From NCBI RefSeq assembly GCF_023515995.1, contig NZ_CP097321.1, forward strand, positions 1 to 64,000: 64,000 nt of DNA, in the 5' to 3' direction. This document shows positions 31,596 to 40,787 of the stretch, piece by piece. The first letter of the stretch is position 1, and each line of letters opens with the position of its first letter. Position numbers and translations under genes: made by a program. The DNA comes from Candidatus Mycobacterium methanotrophicum (GTDB lineage: Bacteria > Actinomycetota > Actinomycetes > Mycobacteriales > Mycobacteriaceae). The notes beneath the pieces are model-generated. The model saw nothing but the letters and a program-made list of their open reading frames with translations, was not told the origin of the DNA and did not search any database.

Positions 31596-33875
31596 TTATG
31601 TGTCCTCGCGATGCTCGGCGGATCGGGTAGGCGGCGGTCCGGGGTTGCCCGATGCCGGGATGTCGGGGTCGGCATCGCTGCGATCCCCGTTACGGTCTGT
31701 GCCCTGGTCCGCGTTGCCGTCGGGTCCGCGGTGGCGCCCGGGTGATGCTGGGTCAGTGCCCTCGGGGGGCGGTGGGGCGTTGCGGTGCGGGACGCCCGGT
31801 GGGCGCGGGATGGGTCGATCCGCCGGTGGCCACGCCTGTTGGCTGGGCGGGGTGGCTGAGGATGGATCCGGCCGGTGCGGCCACACGAATCGCGGGCGCG
31901 GTGGTCGGGCAGCCCGCGGTCCGGGATCGGCGAACGTCGGTCTGGCGGGATCGCTGGGGCGCGGCGGGGATGGGGGGCGCGCGGGGTGGCCGGTCGCTTC
32001 GGGGTCAGCGGTGGCCGGTGGCCCCGTGGGTGGGGTGTGAGATCGCGCGACCGGCGGACCGGCGCCTTGACCGTCGGATCCTGCTGTCAGGTCGTCTGCG
32101 AGGTCGACGCGGACCTGGGGGCCGATGCGGGCCGGCGGCCCGGGCGTGGGCCGGCGAGGCGGCGAGGTGGGCCGCTCGGCACGCCGGGTAATGCTTCGCG
32201 CCGGGCTGGGTGGCGGGTTGACGCCAAGGATGCGGCGTTCCTCGTGCGCGGGCACCGACGGTATTCGGGCGCTGAGCCCTGTGCGGATTTTCAGTGTGAA
32301 CCCGAATTGGTCGTCGGTATCGACAAGCTCGATGTCGGCGTCGCAGGCTTCGTCGTTGGTCAAGACCGTCAGCTGCGGTAGGTGGTCGGGCCAGTCTCGC
32401 TCGGTGTCGATGACCAACATGGTGGCGGGGTCTATGGCGCCGAAGTCCGGTGCAGGGCTTGCGGGCGCTGTCGCATCGTCGACGTCGGGGTCGGTGTCGT
32501 CGTCGGTGCTCACCCACCCGGCCGGATAGTCGTCGAGGATCTCACCGCCCACCGCTAGTGCGACGATGGGCTTCCATTTCTCGGGTTCGTCGGTGATCAC
32601 CACAACAGGACGACCGGTGGTGGTGGCCCGTAGCGTGACTTGCCGCAGCAGCAATGGGCTTTGGCATAACACGGTGATGGGCCCCGACAGCGGTAGGTGG
32701 ACCGAGGTGTGGTCGCGCGGGTCGCCGATCGAGCCGATCAGCGGGCCGGCCGGCCCGAAGGGCAGCGCCGTGTCGGCGCCCAGCGGCGCGGCCGGCAGGG
32801 GCGCTTCTACGGGCAGGTAACCGACCCGGAATTGCTGCCACATCGCCGTTTGAGTCCCGTAGAGGGGCCCCAGTCTGGACACCGGAGGCGCCGCCGTGGG
32901 CGCATCGGTGCGGTAGCGCACCAATGCTGCAACAGATGTGGAGCCGTCAGACTGCGGGGTCAGTCGCACCAGCGTGGTGACTGCCCGAGACAGCGCCCAC
33001 GTCCACCATTGCGGCGCGTCTTCTCCCAGGTGTGCCGGGTCGGCGTAGTACACGCCGGTGTAGCCGCTGCGGTTTTCCAGGTATGCCCAGTGGTCGACCG
33101 TGGGTATGTCAGCGCTCAGCAGGGTGTTGAGGTCATCGATGTCCTGCGCGCACGCTGGGCGGGCGTCGAGGCCGGAGCTGGCCAGTGTGTCGGCGATCCG
33201 CAGACAGGTCGCCGCTGCCAGCTGATCGGCTGCCGCGGCGTCGCCGCCGCGGCGATCGATGGCGGCCAGATTGTCGTGCAGCCCGACCCGCACGATAATC
33301 CAGCCGTGCCGGTCGGCCGGCCCGACGGTGGGCCCGGTCATCTGCTGGTAGTGCGCGGCGAATCCGCCGGCAGCGCGAAAACCGTTGCACAGGAAGTCCG
33401 CTGAACTCACGTCGACGTCGAGGACGCCGGCGATGATGGCGGACAGGCCGGCGATGCTGAGCACGTTGATGGTGCGTTCTTCGGTTTCGCTGACCACAGA
33501 CGGCGCCAATGGGTCGCCGTGTAGCTCAATGAGGGTGATCAACTGTTCGTTTTCGGTGAGCACACCGACCGGCACGTCGCCGAGTAGCACATCGTGGGCG
33601 CGGGGGGCCGCCGCCAACGTCAGGGAGCGCCGCTGACGCAGCCACGACCACCAGGTCGCCACCCAGTGTGTGAGTGCGACGTGATAGATCGTCACGAAAG
33701 CGACAAGCAGCACCACGACCGGGACTGCGGCCACCGCCGCCGGATGCAGCCGGCCGCGGGTGGCTACCACCCACGCCATCAGCGTCAGGGTGATCACCAC
33801 GGTGCGCGCCAGCGTGACCCTCATCCCGACCATCGGCGGCTTGGTGAAACCGCCGCCGCCACTGGACGTCGTCAT
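31596..33875 (-). CDS. eccE: EccE, ESX membrane component, with long Pro-rich tail
   Basis: 759 aa. Two N-terminal transmembrane segments (about 22-65: VVITLTLMAWVVATR and AAVAAVPVVVLLVAFVTIY) are followed by the EccE cytoplasmic domain to about residue 555. The remaining ~200 residues are a Pro/Arg/Asp-rich disordered tail, which makes it longer than usual EccE proteins. EccE is part of the periphery of the ESX membrane complex. The ATG overlaps the mycP stop (ATGA). Confidence 0.8.
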   Translation of the reverse strand: MTTSSGGGGFTKPPMVGMRVTLARTVVITLTLMAWVVATRGRLHPAAVAAVPVVVLLVAFVTIYHVALTHWVATWWSWLRQRRSLTLAAAPRAHDVLLGDVPVGVLTENEQLITLIELHGDPLAPSVVSETEERTINVLSIAGLSAIIAGVLDVDVSSADFLCNGFRAAGGFAAHYQQMTGPTVGPADRHGWIIVRVGLHDNLAAIDRRGGDAAAADQLAAATCLRIADTLASSGLDARPACAQDIDDLNTLLSADIPTVDHWAYLENRSGYTGVYYADPAHLGEDAPQWWTWALSRAVTTLVRLTPQSDGSTSVAALVRYRTDAPTAAPPVSRLGPLYGTQTAMWQQFRVGYLPVEAPLPAAPLGADTALPFGPAGPLIGSIGDPRDHTSVHLPLSGPITVLCQSPLLLRQVTLRATTTGRPVVVITDEPEKWKPIVALAVGGEILDDYPAGWVSTDDDTDPDVDDATAPASPAPDFGAIDPATMLVIDTERDWPDHLPQLTVLTNDEACDADIELVDTDDQFGFTLKIRTGLSARIPSVPAHEERRILGVNPPPSPARSITRRAERPTSPPRRPTPGPPARIGPQVRVDLADDLTAGSDGQGAGPPVARSHTPPTGPPATADPEATGHPARPPSPPRPSDPARPTFADPGPRAARPPRPRFVWPHRPDPSSATPPSQQAWPPADRPIPRPPGVPHRNAPPPPEGTDPASPGRHRGPDGNADQGTDRNGDRSDADPDIPASGNPGPPPTRSAEHREDT

Positions 33876-35248
33876 GAGGGACGCTTTCTACGCAGGGCCA
33901 CGCGGGCGCCCACGGCCAACACGAGCGCGCCGACAATGCCGAGCACGACATAGGCCGCCACACTGCGCGGGTGGTAGTCGGGCGGGGGTGCAGGCGGTAA
34001 CGGATGGATGATCTTGTTGACCGGAACCGTCGGCGCCGGATCGGCGACATTCCACGTCAACGCCGCCAGCGGGTCAACCACGCCCCAACCAACCCCGGGA
34101 TCGGGTGTCGTGGGCCCGGCGTGCGCGGTGGCCTTGAGGCGATTCATCACCTGGTAGGCGTTGAGTGCAGGATATTTCTGGCGCACCAGGGCGGCGACCC
34201 CGCTGACGTAGGCCGCCGACAGTGAGTCACCGAACAGCGGCACCAGAACCTGATCTTGGCCGGGCAGCGCGTTGACCAGGTGCCCGTCGGGATAGTTACC
34301 GACGCTGATCACGTTCTCGCCGGGCGCGGCCAGGTCGATCCACGGCCCCTGCAGCGTGGTGGTGGAAGGGGCGCCGTTGTTTTGGACCGAGCCGACGGCG
34401 AGCACATCGTCAGCCCACCACGCCGGCGAAGAGATGGTGACCACGTTGGCCCAGCTGGCCCGGTCGGTGCCCGGCGGCGGCGGATTCTGCCGGCAGTCGC
34501 CGCCGGTGTTGCCGGCCGCAACAACGACCACCGTGTTGCGTTCGGCGACGGCCCAGTGCAGCGCCGCGCCCAGTTCGCGGTCATCGGCGTGACGCACGGC
34601 TTTCATGCACGACACCATTGAAATGTTGATGACCGAGGCCCCAAGATTCACGGCGTGCACTACCGCGCGGGCCATCGCGCGCAGATCGATCGCGGTCTCG
34701 GTGGCGTTGAGATCGTCTGAGGGGTTGGGCTTTTCCAGCCGATAGTGCGCCGAGGACTGGCGGATACTGAGCAGAGTCGCCTGCGGGGCCACGCCGACGA
34801 ACGCATCACCGGGACTGGGCGCGCCGCCGATCAGGCCGGCGACCAGCGTTCCGTGCGCGTCGCAATCGAACAGCCCGTCGCCGCGCTCAACATAGTCGCC
34901 CCCTGGGCGCAGATTAGGCAGCCGCGGGTTGGGCGTCACTCCGGTGTCGATGACCGCGACCGTGACACCGGCTCCGGTCGCAAACGGCCGGGTGGCATCA
35001 AGATTCAGCAGCCCCCACCCCGCAGGAGGGTCAGCGAAATTCGATCCAGGCAACACCCCGGGGGCCTGGCATTCAACGCCGAGCTTCATCGGCTGTTCTG
35101 GCCCGTCAGTGTCCGGCGGCACAGCCGCGGTATCGATCGAGGGCGGCGTCAACGCCCGAGCGGGCCCGGTACCGCAAAGCATCCCCACCAACACCACGAC
35201 ACCCCCGATCGCTGCTGCCTGCCGCGCGATCGCGCTCGCCGCGCTCAT
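33872..35248 (-). CDS. mycP: Mycosin MycP, subtilisin-like protease of ESX
   Basis: 458 aa. Signal peptide at residues 1-32, then the catalytic triad D101 (VAVIDTGV), H132 (CDAHGTLVAG) and S342 (GDSLSAAYVSG), with oxyanion N246. A C-terminal transmembrane helix (AAYVVLGIVGALVLAVGARV) ends in a short basic tail. It anchors to and stabilises the ESX complex from the periplasmic side. ATG 35248 overlaps the eccD stop (ATGA). Confidence 0.9.
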   Translation of the reverse strand: MSAASAIARQAAAIGGVVVLVGMLCGTGPARALTPPSIDTAAVPPDTDGPEQPMKLGVECQAPGVLPGSNFADPPAGWGLLNLDATRPFATGAGVTVAVIDTGVTPNPRLPNLRPGGDYVERGDGLFDCDAHGTLVAGLIGGAPSPGDAFVGVAPQATLLSIRQSSAHYRLEKPNPSDDLNATETAIDLRAMARAVVHAVNLGASVINISMVSCMKAVRHADDRELGAALHWAVAERNTVVVVAAGNTGGDCRQNPPPPGTDRASWANVVTISSPAWWADDVLAVGSVQNNGAPSTTTLQGPWIDLAAPGENVISVGNYPDGHLVNALPGQDQVLVPLFGDSLSAAYVSGVAALVRQKYPALNAYQVMNRLKATAHAGPTTPDPGVGWGVVDPLAALTWNVADPAPTVPVNKIIHPLPPAPPPDYHPRSVAAYVVLGIVGALVLAVGARVALRRKRPS

Positions 35249-36678
35249 CCGATCCTCAGATCCCGCAGCAGACCGAACACACCGGTCACCCACGCCGCCA
35301 ACGGATACACGGTGACCAGTGCCACCACGGCGAACACCTCCAAGGCCCGCGCCACTCTCGGGTTGACCCCTCGATGTGCCACGACCACTGCCACCACCAC
35401 CAGCACCACCAGCACGCCGGCCACGACCCCGACGATGATCGCGGGCGCCAATCCGGCATGCCAGGCGAACAGCAGCCGCGCCGCCGATCCGACGATGACG
35501 ATGAACGCCCCGGTGAACATCGAGAACGCCTGTAACGCATTCGACATCGTGCGCCCCCACGAGACCAGCACTACGGCCACACAGGACACGATGACTAACT
35601 CAACCCGGTAATGGTAGGAATGCGGATCCATCGTCCACACCGCCGCCGCAGCAGCTGTCAGCGCGGCCGCCACCATGAGCCCGGTCGTCATCTGCACAGC
35701 GCGCTGCGACCGGATCCGCACCGTGGCGAGCTCTGCGGCGCTGATTTCGCCTCCCACATCAAGCTTTTCGCCATCGGCGGGCACTTTCGGCAAGGAGATC
35801 CGCGCCAGGCCCGCCGCGACACCCCCCGCATTCTGCATGCCAATCAGCCCGGCGATCAGCGCACCGGCCGCTATCGCCGACGGCGCCACCCCGGTGTATT
35901 CAGCTGCCGCGCCAACCACGGCCACTACGATGGCCAGCGCCACGACAGCGCTAGTCACGGCCAGATGCGCGCCAGTGATGAGCAGTGCGCATACCGCGGC
36001 CACCGCCACCCCCACCGCGCACACCACCACATGGGCGACACCAGGTGAGCCGGTGCGCGCCGAGATGGGAATCAGTTGTCCCACAACGGCACACGCCGCC
36101 ACCCACACGACAGTCCAGGCGGTCGCGGCGTCTCGGGCCTCATAGCGGCGCGCCGCCGACCACATGCCGATGAACGCCACTACCGCACCGAGACCGCCGG
36201 CCAGCGCCCACCACCACGAATAGCCGCTGGCTATCCACTCAAGCCACTGCGCTGCGCACAACGCGACCCCGCCGGCCGCCAGCCCGACCAGACCGGCCTT
36301 GCGTGCTGCTGATTCGTCGAAGGGCCGGCCGGCCGCTGCGGCGGCCTCAGCGGCGGCGTCGACGACGTCTTCGATGACGGCCCGGTAGCGCTCGGTGGAA
36401 CGCACCGCGCGTAGCTCCAGGACCGCTCCGTCGCTAACTCGCGCGTCGTGCAGTGATTGCCCGGGTTTGAGAGGTCCTCCGAGTCGGGCCAGCGTCCACT
36501 GGCTGCCGGCAGGCGCGGTGAGTGTGTCGTCGTCGCTGAGCGTGTCGACGACATCGGCGATGTAATCGCTGATGGGGGCATGCGTCGGCAGCACCATGTC
36601 TTTTTGTGTGCTGCCTTGTCCACCGCCGTACCAGACAGCGACACGCGACAGTGCCGCGGTGCGCGTCTTCGCCGCCAT
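35245..36678 (-). CDS. eccD: EccD, ESX transmembrane channel component
   Basis: 477 aa. An N-terminal ubiquitin-like domain (about 10-95) is followed by about 11 hydrophobic segments from residue 128 to the end, the standard EccD layout. EccD forms the membrane vestibule of the ESX complex. The start is well supported by AGGAGG nine nt before the ATG. It lies 57 nt after espI. Confidence 0.9.
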   Translation of the reverse strand: MAAKTRTAALSRVAVWYGGGQGSTQKDMVLPTHAPISDYIADVVDTLSDDDTLTAPAGSQWTLARLGGPLKPGQSLHDARVSDGAVLELRAVRSTERYRAVIEDVVDAAAEAAAAAGRPFDESAARKAGLVGLAAGGVALCAAQWLEWIASGYSWWWALAGGLGAVVAFIGMWSAARRYEARDAATAWTVVWVAACAVVGQLIPISARTGSPGVAHVVVCAVGVAVAAVCALLITGAHLAVTSAVVALAIVVAVVGAAAEYTGVAPSAIAAGALIAGLIGMQNAGGVAAGLARISLPKVPADGEKLDVGGEISAAELATVRIRSQRAVQMTTGLMVAAALTAAAAAVWTMDPHSYHYRVELVIVSCVAVVLVSWGRTMSNALQAFSMFTGAFIVIVGSAARLLFAWHAGLAPAIIVGVVAGVLVVLVVVAVVVAHRGVNPRVARALEVFAVVALVTVYPLAAWVTGVFGLLRDLRIG

Positions 36679-36735
36679 CTATTGCCTCCTGTGCGCCGGT
36701 GTGACCGGCGGGTTGAATGAAACCGCGGCCCGCGA

Positions 36736-37998
36736 TCAGCCGGCGGATCGGGGAAACAGGTCTGAAAGGGCGGCCGCGATTTCCAGATACCGCCGCCGGC
36801 TCGTCTTCGACAGCAGGTCGAGGTTGATTTCTCGGCCCTCGTGGATGTGCTTGTCGAACGGCGTGATGAAGATCCGTTTCTTCGGGTTCGGGATGACACG
36901 GGAGAACTGTTCGACCACTTTGGGCACGACGACGTTGGGTCGGCCCGCTTCGGTGTGATTGATGACCAGCACCACGTTTTCCATCAGCTTTTGGTAGCCG
37001 TTGTTCCGCAACCATTGCAGGGTCTGGTCGGTCTCGCGCAGCGAGTCTGTCGAGGCGTTGGTGACGACGACCAGGGCCTGCGATTCGAGCAGGACCGCCT
37101 GCATCAGCTCGGTTTTCAGCGCGGTGCCGCAGTCCAGCAGGACCACCGAGTAGTACTCGCCGAGCAGGCCCATGGTGGTGTGGAAGTCGTCGCGTTCGAC
37201 AACGCGGTCGGTGCGGGCGAATTCGGGCTGGCCGAGAACCTCGAGTTTGGAGACCTTGTCCATGGACGTGTGGTGGCGCACATCGTGATAGCGGCTCACC
37301 GAGCTATCGGCGACCAGATCGAGGATGCTCAACGGAGTTTCGCGGCCGTGGCGGTCGGTGAGATTGCCTGAGTCGTTGTCCAGGTCGACCGCGATCACCT
37401 GGTCGCCGCGTTCGCTGCACATCACCGACCCCAACGATTTTGTGACAGACGTCTTCCCGACCCCGCCCTTCAGATTCAGCACACCGACTGTGAACGTCGT
37501 CCGCACGGGACGAACGACACGCTCTTTGAGACCGATTTCATCCCGTTCGTCTTTGCCGGGCCCGATGCTTATACCCGGAAGAGTATTGAGAACAGCGCGC
37601 CAGCCGTGCTTGGCCGGCACCGACATGCCCCGCACGTCGGTCATGTCCAGGGCTGGGTGGTCGGCATCGTCGTTCACGCTGCGGCGCGCGGGCACCAGCG
37701 CCCCCGGAGTCGATGACGGCCGGTACTGCGGTCGCGGCGGCGGCGGGTAATTCCCAGGCGGGGGGTAGTGCCGCGGCGGGTAGGGATTCTGGTCCGAATA
37801 GGGCGGTGCGGCCCGGTAGCCGTCTTGCCAGCCGACCGGCTCGACAATCCCCGTGGACTCCTCGGCCGTCGGCGGGGGCACAGGCGGCCGGGGTGGCCGG
37901 GGTGGCGCGGGCGGAATTTCCGGATTTGCTTGAGGCGGAGGAGCGGGGTTCGGCTCCTGGGAAAAAGCGCCCCGATACGGATCTGGATCATTGCTCAT
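36736..37998 (-). CDS. espI: EspI-like MinD/ParA-type ATPase
   Basis: 420 aa. A Pro-rich N-terminal 100 residues precedes a MinD-like ATPase domain with LNLKGGVGKTSVTKSLG (deviant Walker A), AVDLDNDSGNLTD and VVLLDCGTALKTEL. It corresponds to EspI, encoded next to esxA and eccD in ESX-1, where it helps down-regulate secretion at low ATP. ATG 37998 is chosen. A terminator-like hairpin lies upstream. Confidence 0.85.
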   Translation of the reverse strand: MSNDPDPYRGAFSQEPNPAPPPQANPEIPPAPPRPPRPPVPPPTAEESTGIVEPVGWQDGYRAAPPYSDQNPYPPRHYPPPGNYPPPPRPQYRPSSTPGALVPARRSVNDDADHPALDMTDVRGMSVPAKHGWRAVLNTLPGISIGPGKDERDEIGLKERVVRPVRTTFTVGVLNLKGGVGKTSVTKSLGSVMCSERGDQVIAVDLDNDSGNLTDRHGRETPLSILDLVADSSVSRYHDVRHHTSMDKVSKLEVLGQPEFARTDRVVERDDFHTTMGLLGEYYSVVLLDCGTALKTELMQAVLLESQALVVVTNASTDSLRETDQTLQWLRNNGYQKLMENVVLVINHTEAGRPNVVVPKVVEQFSRVIPNPKKRIFITPFDKHIHEGREINLDLLSKTSRRRYLEIAAALSDLFPRSAG

Positions 37999-38053
37999 GC
38001 GTTGACCGTAACACCCTTCCACGCGAATTTACACAGGACCAACGGCGACCAAA

Positions 38054-38096
38054 AAATATAGCGACACGGGCTGTTTATACCCGTGCCGCTATATTT
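38054..38096. terminator. Hairpin between esxA and espI
   Basis: A 17-bp stem with one mismatch (38054-38070 with 38080-38096: AAATATAGCGACACGGG against CCCGTGCCGCTATATTT) and a 9-nt loop. Both sides end in A/T tracts, so it could terminate in either direction. It would limit read-through from esxBA into espI-eccD, giving more EsxA/EsxB than membrane parts. Confidence 0.75.
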
Positions 38097-38117
38097 CTCG
38101 GAGGTGGTTTGTCCGCC

Positions 38118-38408
38118 CTACAGGCCGAAGGATCCAGCGTTGATCTGCTCCTGGTTGGCGGTGTTGAAGGTCGACTCCTCGACGGCGGCCAGGTAACTGT
38201 CCACCGCCTGCTGGAACTCGACACCGTGATTGTTGAGCGTGCGCTGCTCGGTGCTCCACATATCGGAGGCCTCGCCCTGCCAGACCGCGATCCCCTGGGA
38301 CAGGTGGCCTTCCAGTTCCTCGTTTTGGGCCTGAATAGCGCTGGAGTGCCCACGCAGCACGCCGACTGCGGCGTGGATAGACCCGAAATCCCAAATCTGC
38401 TGACTCAT
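38118..38408 (-). CDS. esxA: EsxA (ESAT-6-like WXG100 protein)
   Basis: 96-aa helical-hairpin protein with the turn motif W43-Q-G45 (AVWQGEASDMW). It is the second gene of the esxBA pair, 44 nt after esxB. It should form a heterodimer with EsxB and be the main ESX substrate. Confidence 0.9.
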   Translation of the reverse strand: MSQQIWDFGSIHAAVGVLRGHSSAIQAQNEELEGHLSQGIAVWQGEASDMWSTEQRTLNNHGVEFQQAVDSYLAAVEESTFNTANQEQINAGSFGL

Positions 38409-38452
38409 GATTATTCGCTCCCTAAGTAGTGAAGAGGTGGTTGAGGGGCCGT

Positions 38453-38767
38453 TTAGAACGCGACCGAGCCGCTGGATGCGACGCCGCTCGCGCCGTCGCT
38501 GTCGACGTTGATGTAGCCGGTGGCAGCGTGGGAAACGCGTTCGGAGATGCTGTCCAGCTGCTGGGTCAACTTGGTGCCGACTTCGTACAGGTGCGTCGCC
38601 TTGGTCTGGGTCGCGGTGGCGGTCTCACCCTGGAACGTCGCCTGCATCGCCTGGACTTCATCCAGGAATGCCTGAATCGTGCTGCGCTCCGTGGCAGCGG
38701 TCGACCCGATCGCGTGGCTCACGGTCTGCTGCGCGGCGGTATCGGTGCTTAGTGCCTGAAGGGCCAT
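38453..38767 (-). CDS. esxB: EsxB (CFP-10-like WXG100 protein)
   Basis: 104 aa. The turn motif is FQG (45-47) in place of WXG. A C-terminal YxxxD secretion signal is present at Y85-D89 (GYINVDSD), so this partner carries the export signal for the heterodimer. The 250-bp gap to the PPE gene (38768-39016) probably holds a dedicated promoter; I see no other gene in it. Confidence 0.9.
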   Translation of the reverse strand: MALQALSTDTAAQQTVSHAIGSTAATERSTIQAFLDEVQAMQATFQGETATATQTKATHLYEVGTKLTQQLDSISERVSHAATGYINVDSDGASGVASSGSVAF

Positions 38768-39016
38768 GGAATCTCACTCCTTAATTGTGTGCCGATTTTG
38801 TTGGGTTGTGCAGTTATTGCGGGTCAGCGCGATCCGCGTCTACCGCCTGTCTGGTGTTCCACCCCCCGATGTGGAGGCTGGCCCGCGCCACAGACGTTTG
38901 ACGCGGAAGCTTGCCTAAAATTTCCGTCTCTGCTGCATATCAGCCAAAACGATCACCGGGGCGAACGCAAGAGGACCCCCGGCGGGGCACCGCTGGCACG
39001 GCCTCCTTTCGCTGTG

Positions 39017-40336
39017 TCACCAACTCGACCGGCCCTCGCCGTCGTCGAACACTTCAAATCCAAGGGTTGTGACCACGGCTTTCTCCTCGGCGACCGGCTC
39101 GTCGAGGGCAACCGATGACCCGTCCCCACGGCTGTGCGCCATCGGGCCCATCATCCCGGTGCCGCTTCCCACAGCACTTGAACCGCCGGTGGGCGTCGCC
39201 GTGGTGCGCGCCACCTGTTCTGCGGACTCCGCGGCCGCCGAAACGGGCTGAGACCAGCCGGCCGGCGACCGCAGCGGACTCGTGCCACCCGATGTCGCCG
39301 ACGACAGCACACCTGCACCGCCGTACATCCCGCCAGCCGAGCCCACCGGGCTGACCCCGTATGCGCCCAGCTGATCGGTCGATCCGAAGTGCGAGGCCAG
39401 ATCAGCGGGGGAGATTTTCTGATTCGCCAGATCACCACCACCCATGTTCTGAAACAGCGACGACACTTGTTGCAGCGGCGAATTGGCGGCCGACGCCAGG
39501 CTTTGCGGTCCCTGCCCAACCAGCTGCGACGCCTGCGCGGGCAATTGCGTGGCCATCTCGGTACCCATCTGGGTCGCCGTCTGTGCGCCTTGAGTGCTCG
39601 ACGCGGCCCCATCATCGATGCCCTGTTGAGCGGCTGTGTTCGCCGCCGTCGCCATCAGCTGCCCGGTTTCTTGCGCCTGCCCGCGCGCCGCACCTTCGGT
39701 GGCAACGCCGTCCAATTCGGCCAGGATCGCATCGCGGGCCGCTGTCTGCGGAAGCTGCGCAGCCGTGGCAGCCAAAATCGCTGCCAGCCCAGCCTCGGGT
39801 GCACCGGGGGCGGCCATGACGCTGGGCGCCACGCTAAACGGCGGGAATGTGGTGTTGACCCCCGTGGCCGCAAGGTAGCCGTCCATCGCGCCCGCTGCCC
39901 GATTCCACAGCACCACAAGGTATTCGAATTCGTTGACGCCGATGGGAACGGTGTTGACGCCCAGGAAGTTCGTCGCTTCCAGGACCGCGTGAGTGAGGTG
40001 GTTGGCGCCGATCTCGCCGAGCGAGGGTGTTTCGGCCACCGCAGAGCCGTAGCTGCCCGCCTGCGCGGCCGCCGCAGTACTTCGTTGCTCGGCCATCGCG
40101 ATAATCGTGGACATCCACGTCATGTACGGCTCGAAAGCCGCTTGGGCTTGGGTCGATGCCATCCCCTGCCAGCTCGCCGAGATGACGGCGATCTGGGTGC
40201 GCAGTGCGGCCATCGCCGCGGTGAACTCCACGGCCACCGCCTGCCAGCCCGCGGCCGCTTGCAGATACGGCTCAGCGCCGCTGCCCGCGATCAGCCTGCC
40301 CGTGTTGACCTCAGGCGGCATCCCGTGCCATTCCAT
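39017..40336 (-). CDS. PPE protein
   Basis: 439 aa. Begins MEWHGMPPEVNTGRL with the PPE motif at 7-9, the WxG-like SWQGMASTQA turn near 55, and the helical PPE domain to about 180. The rest is a Gln/Ala/Gly-rich, low-complexity C-terminus with a few Met-rich patches, ending in an acidic FEVFDDGEGRSSW. It is expected to pair with the PE protein encoded 42 nt upstream and be exported by this ESX system. Confidence 0.9.
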   Translation of the reverse strand: MEWHGMPPEVNTGRLIAGSGAEPYLQAAAGWQAVAVEFTAAMAALRTQIAVISASWQGMASTQAQAAFEPYMTWMSTIIAMAEQRSTAAAAQAGSYGSAVAETPSLGEIGANHLTHAVLEATNFLGVNTVPIGVNEFEYLVVLWNRAAGAMDGYLAATGVNTTFPPFSVAPSVMAAPGAPEAGLAAILAATAAQLPQTAARDAILAELDGVATEGAARGQAQETGQLMATAANTAAQQGIDDGAASSTQGAQTATQMGTEMATQLPAQASQLVGQGPQSLASAANSPLQQVSSLFQNMGGGDLANQKISPADLASHFGSTDQLGAYGVSPVGSAGGMYGGAGVLSSATSGGTSPLRSPAGWSQPVSAAAESAEQVARTTATPTGGSSAVGSGTGMMGPMAHSRGDGSSVALDEPVAEEKAVVTTLGFEVFDDGEGRSSW

Positions 40337-40378
40337 CGGCAGCTATTCCCCCACGTACCGGGCTAAACCCGCGCGGGG

Positions 40379-40672
40379 TTAGAGCACCTGGGCGGCACCG
40401 GCGGCGTCGACCGCCTCGTATGCCATCCCGACCGAGAACAAGCCTTCGGCAGCCAGGCCCAGCATCGCGCTCCCCTCAGCCGAGGTGGCGCTGAAGTCCA
40501 CGCCCTCGGCGTTAAAGGCAGCGCAAGCCAACGCTGACACCGTGTCCAGGCCCGCGGGCGTCAACGCCCCCACCACCGGCATCGCGGTGGCTGTGGCAGC
40601 CGTCTGCTGGGCCGTGATCCCGGTGACCGCGGCACCTCCGGCTAAAAGCGCTTCTGAATTGACTTCCAACAT
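40379..40672 (-). CDS. PE-family protein
   Basis: 97-aa PE domain only: MLEVNSEALLAGGAAVTGIT start, two helices, and a YxxxD export signal at Y85-D89 (AYEAVDAAG). ATG 40672 is preceded by AAAAAGGGG. It pairs with the PPE protein downstream. The 115-bp gap to eccC (40673-40787) may contain the pe-ppe promoter. Confidence 0.85.
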   Translation of the reverse strand: MLEVNSEALLAGGAAVTGITAQQTAATATAMPVVGALTPAGLDTVSALACAAFNAEGVDFSATSAEGSAMLGLAAEGLFSVGMAYEAVDAAGAAQVL

Positions 40673-40787
40673 AGGATTGCCCCTTTTTCCTGACGTGGCT
40701 CCAATAGTAAACAGCCTTACACGCTTGCCGGGTCGCTGCAATAGGACTGTATTGATAGTGAACCTCCCTATGCCTGACCTGAGCGAA

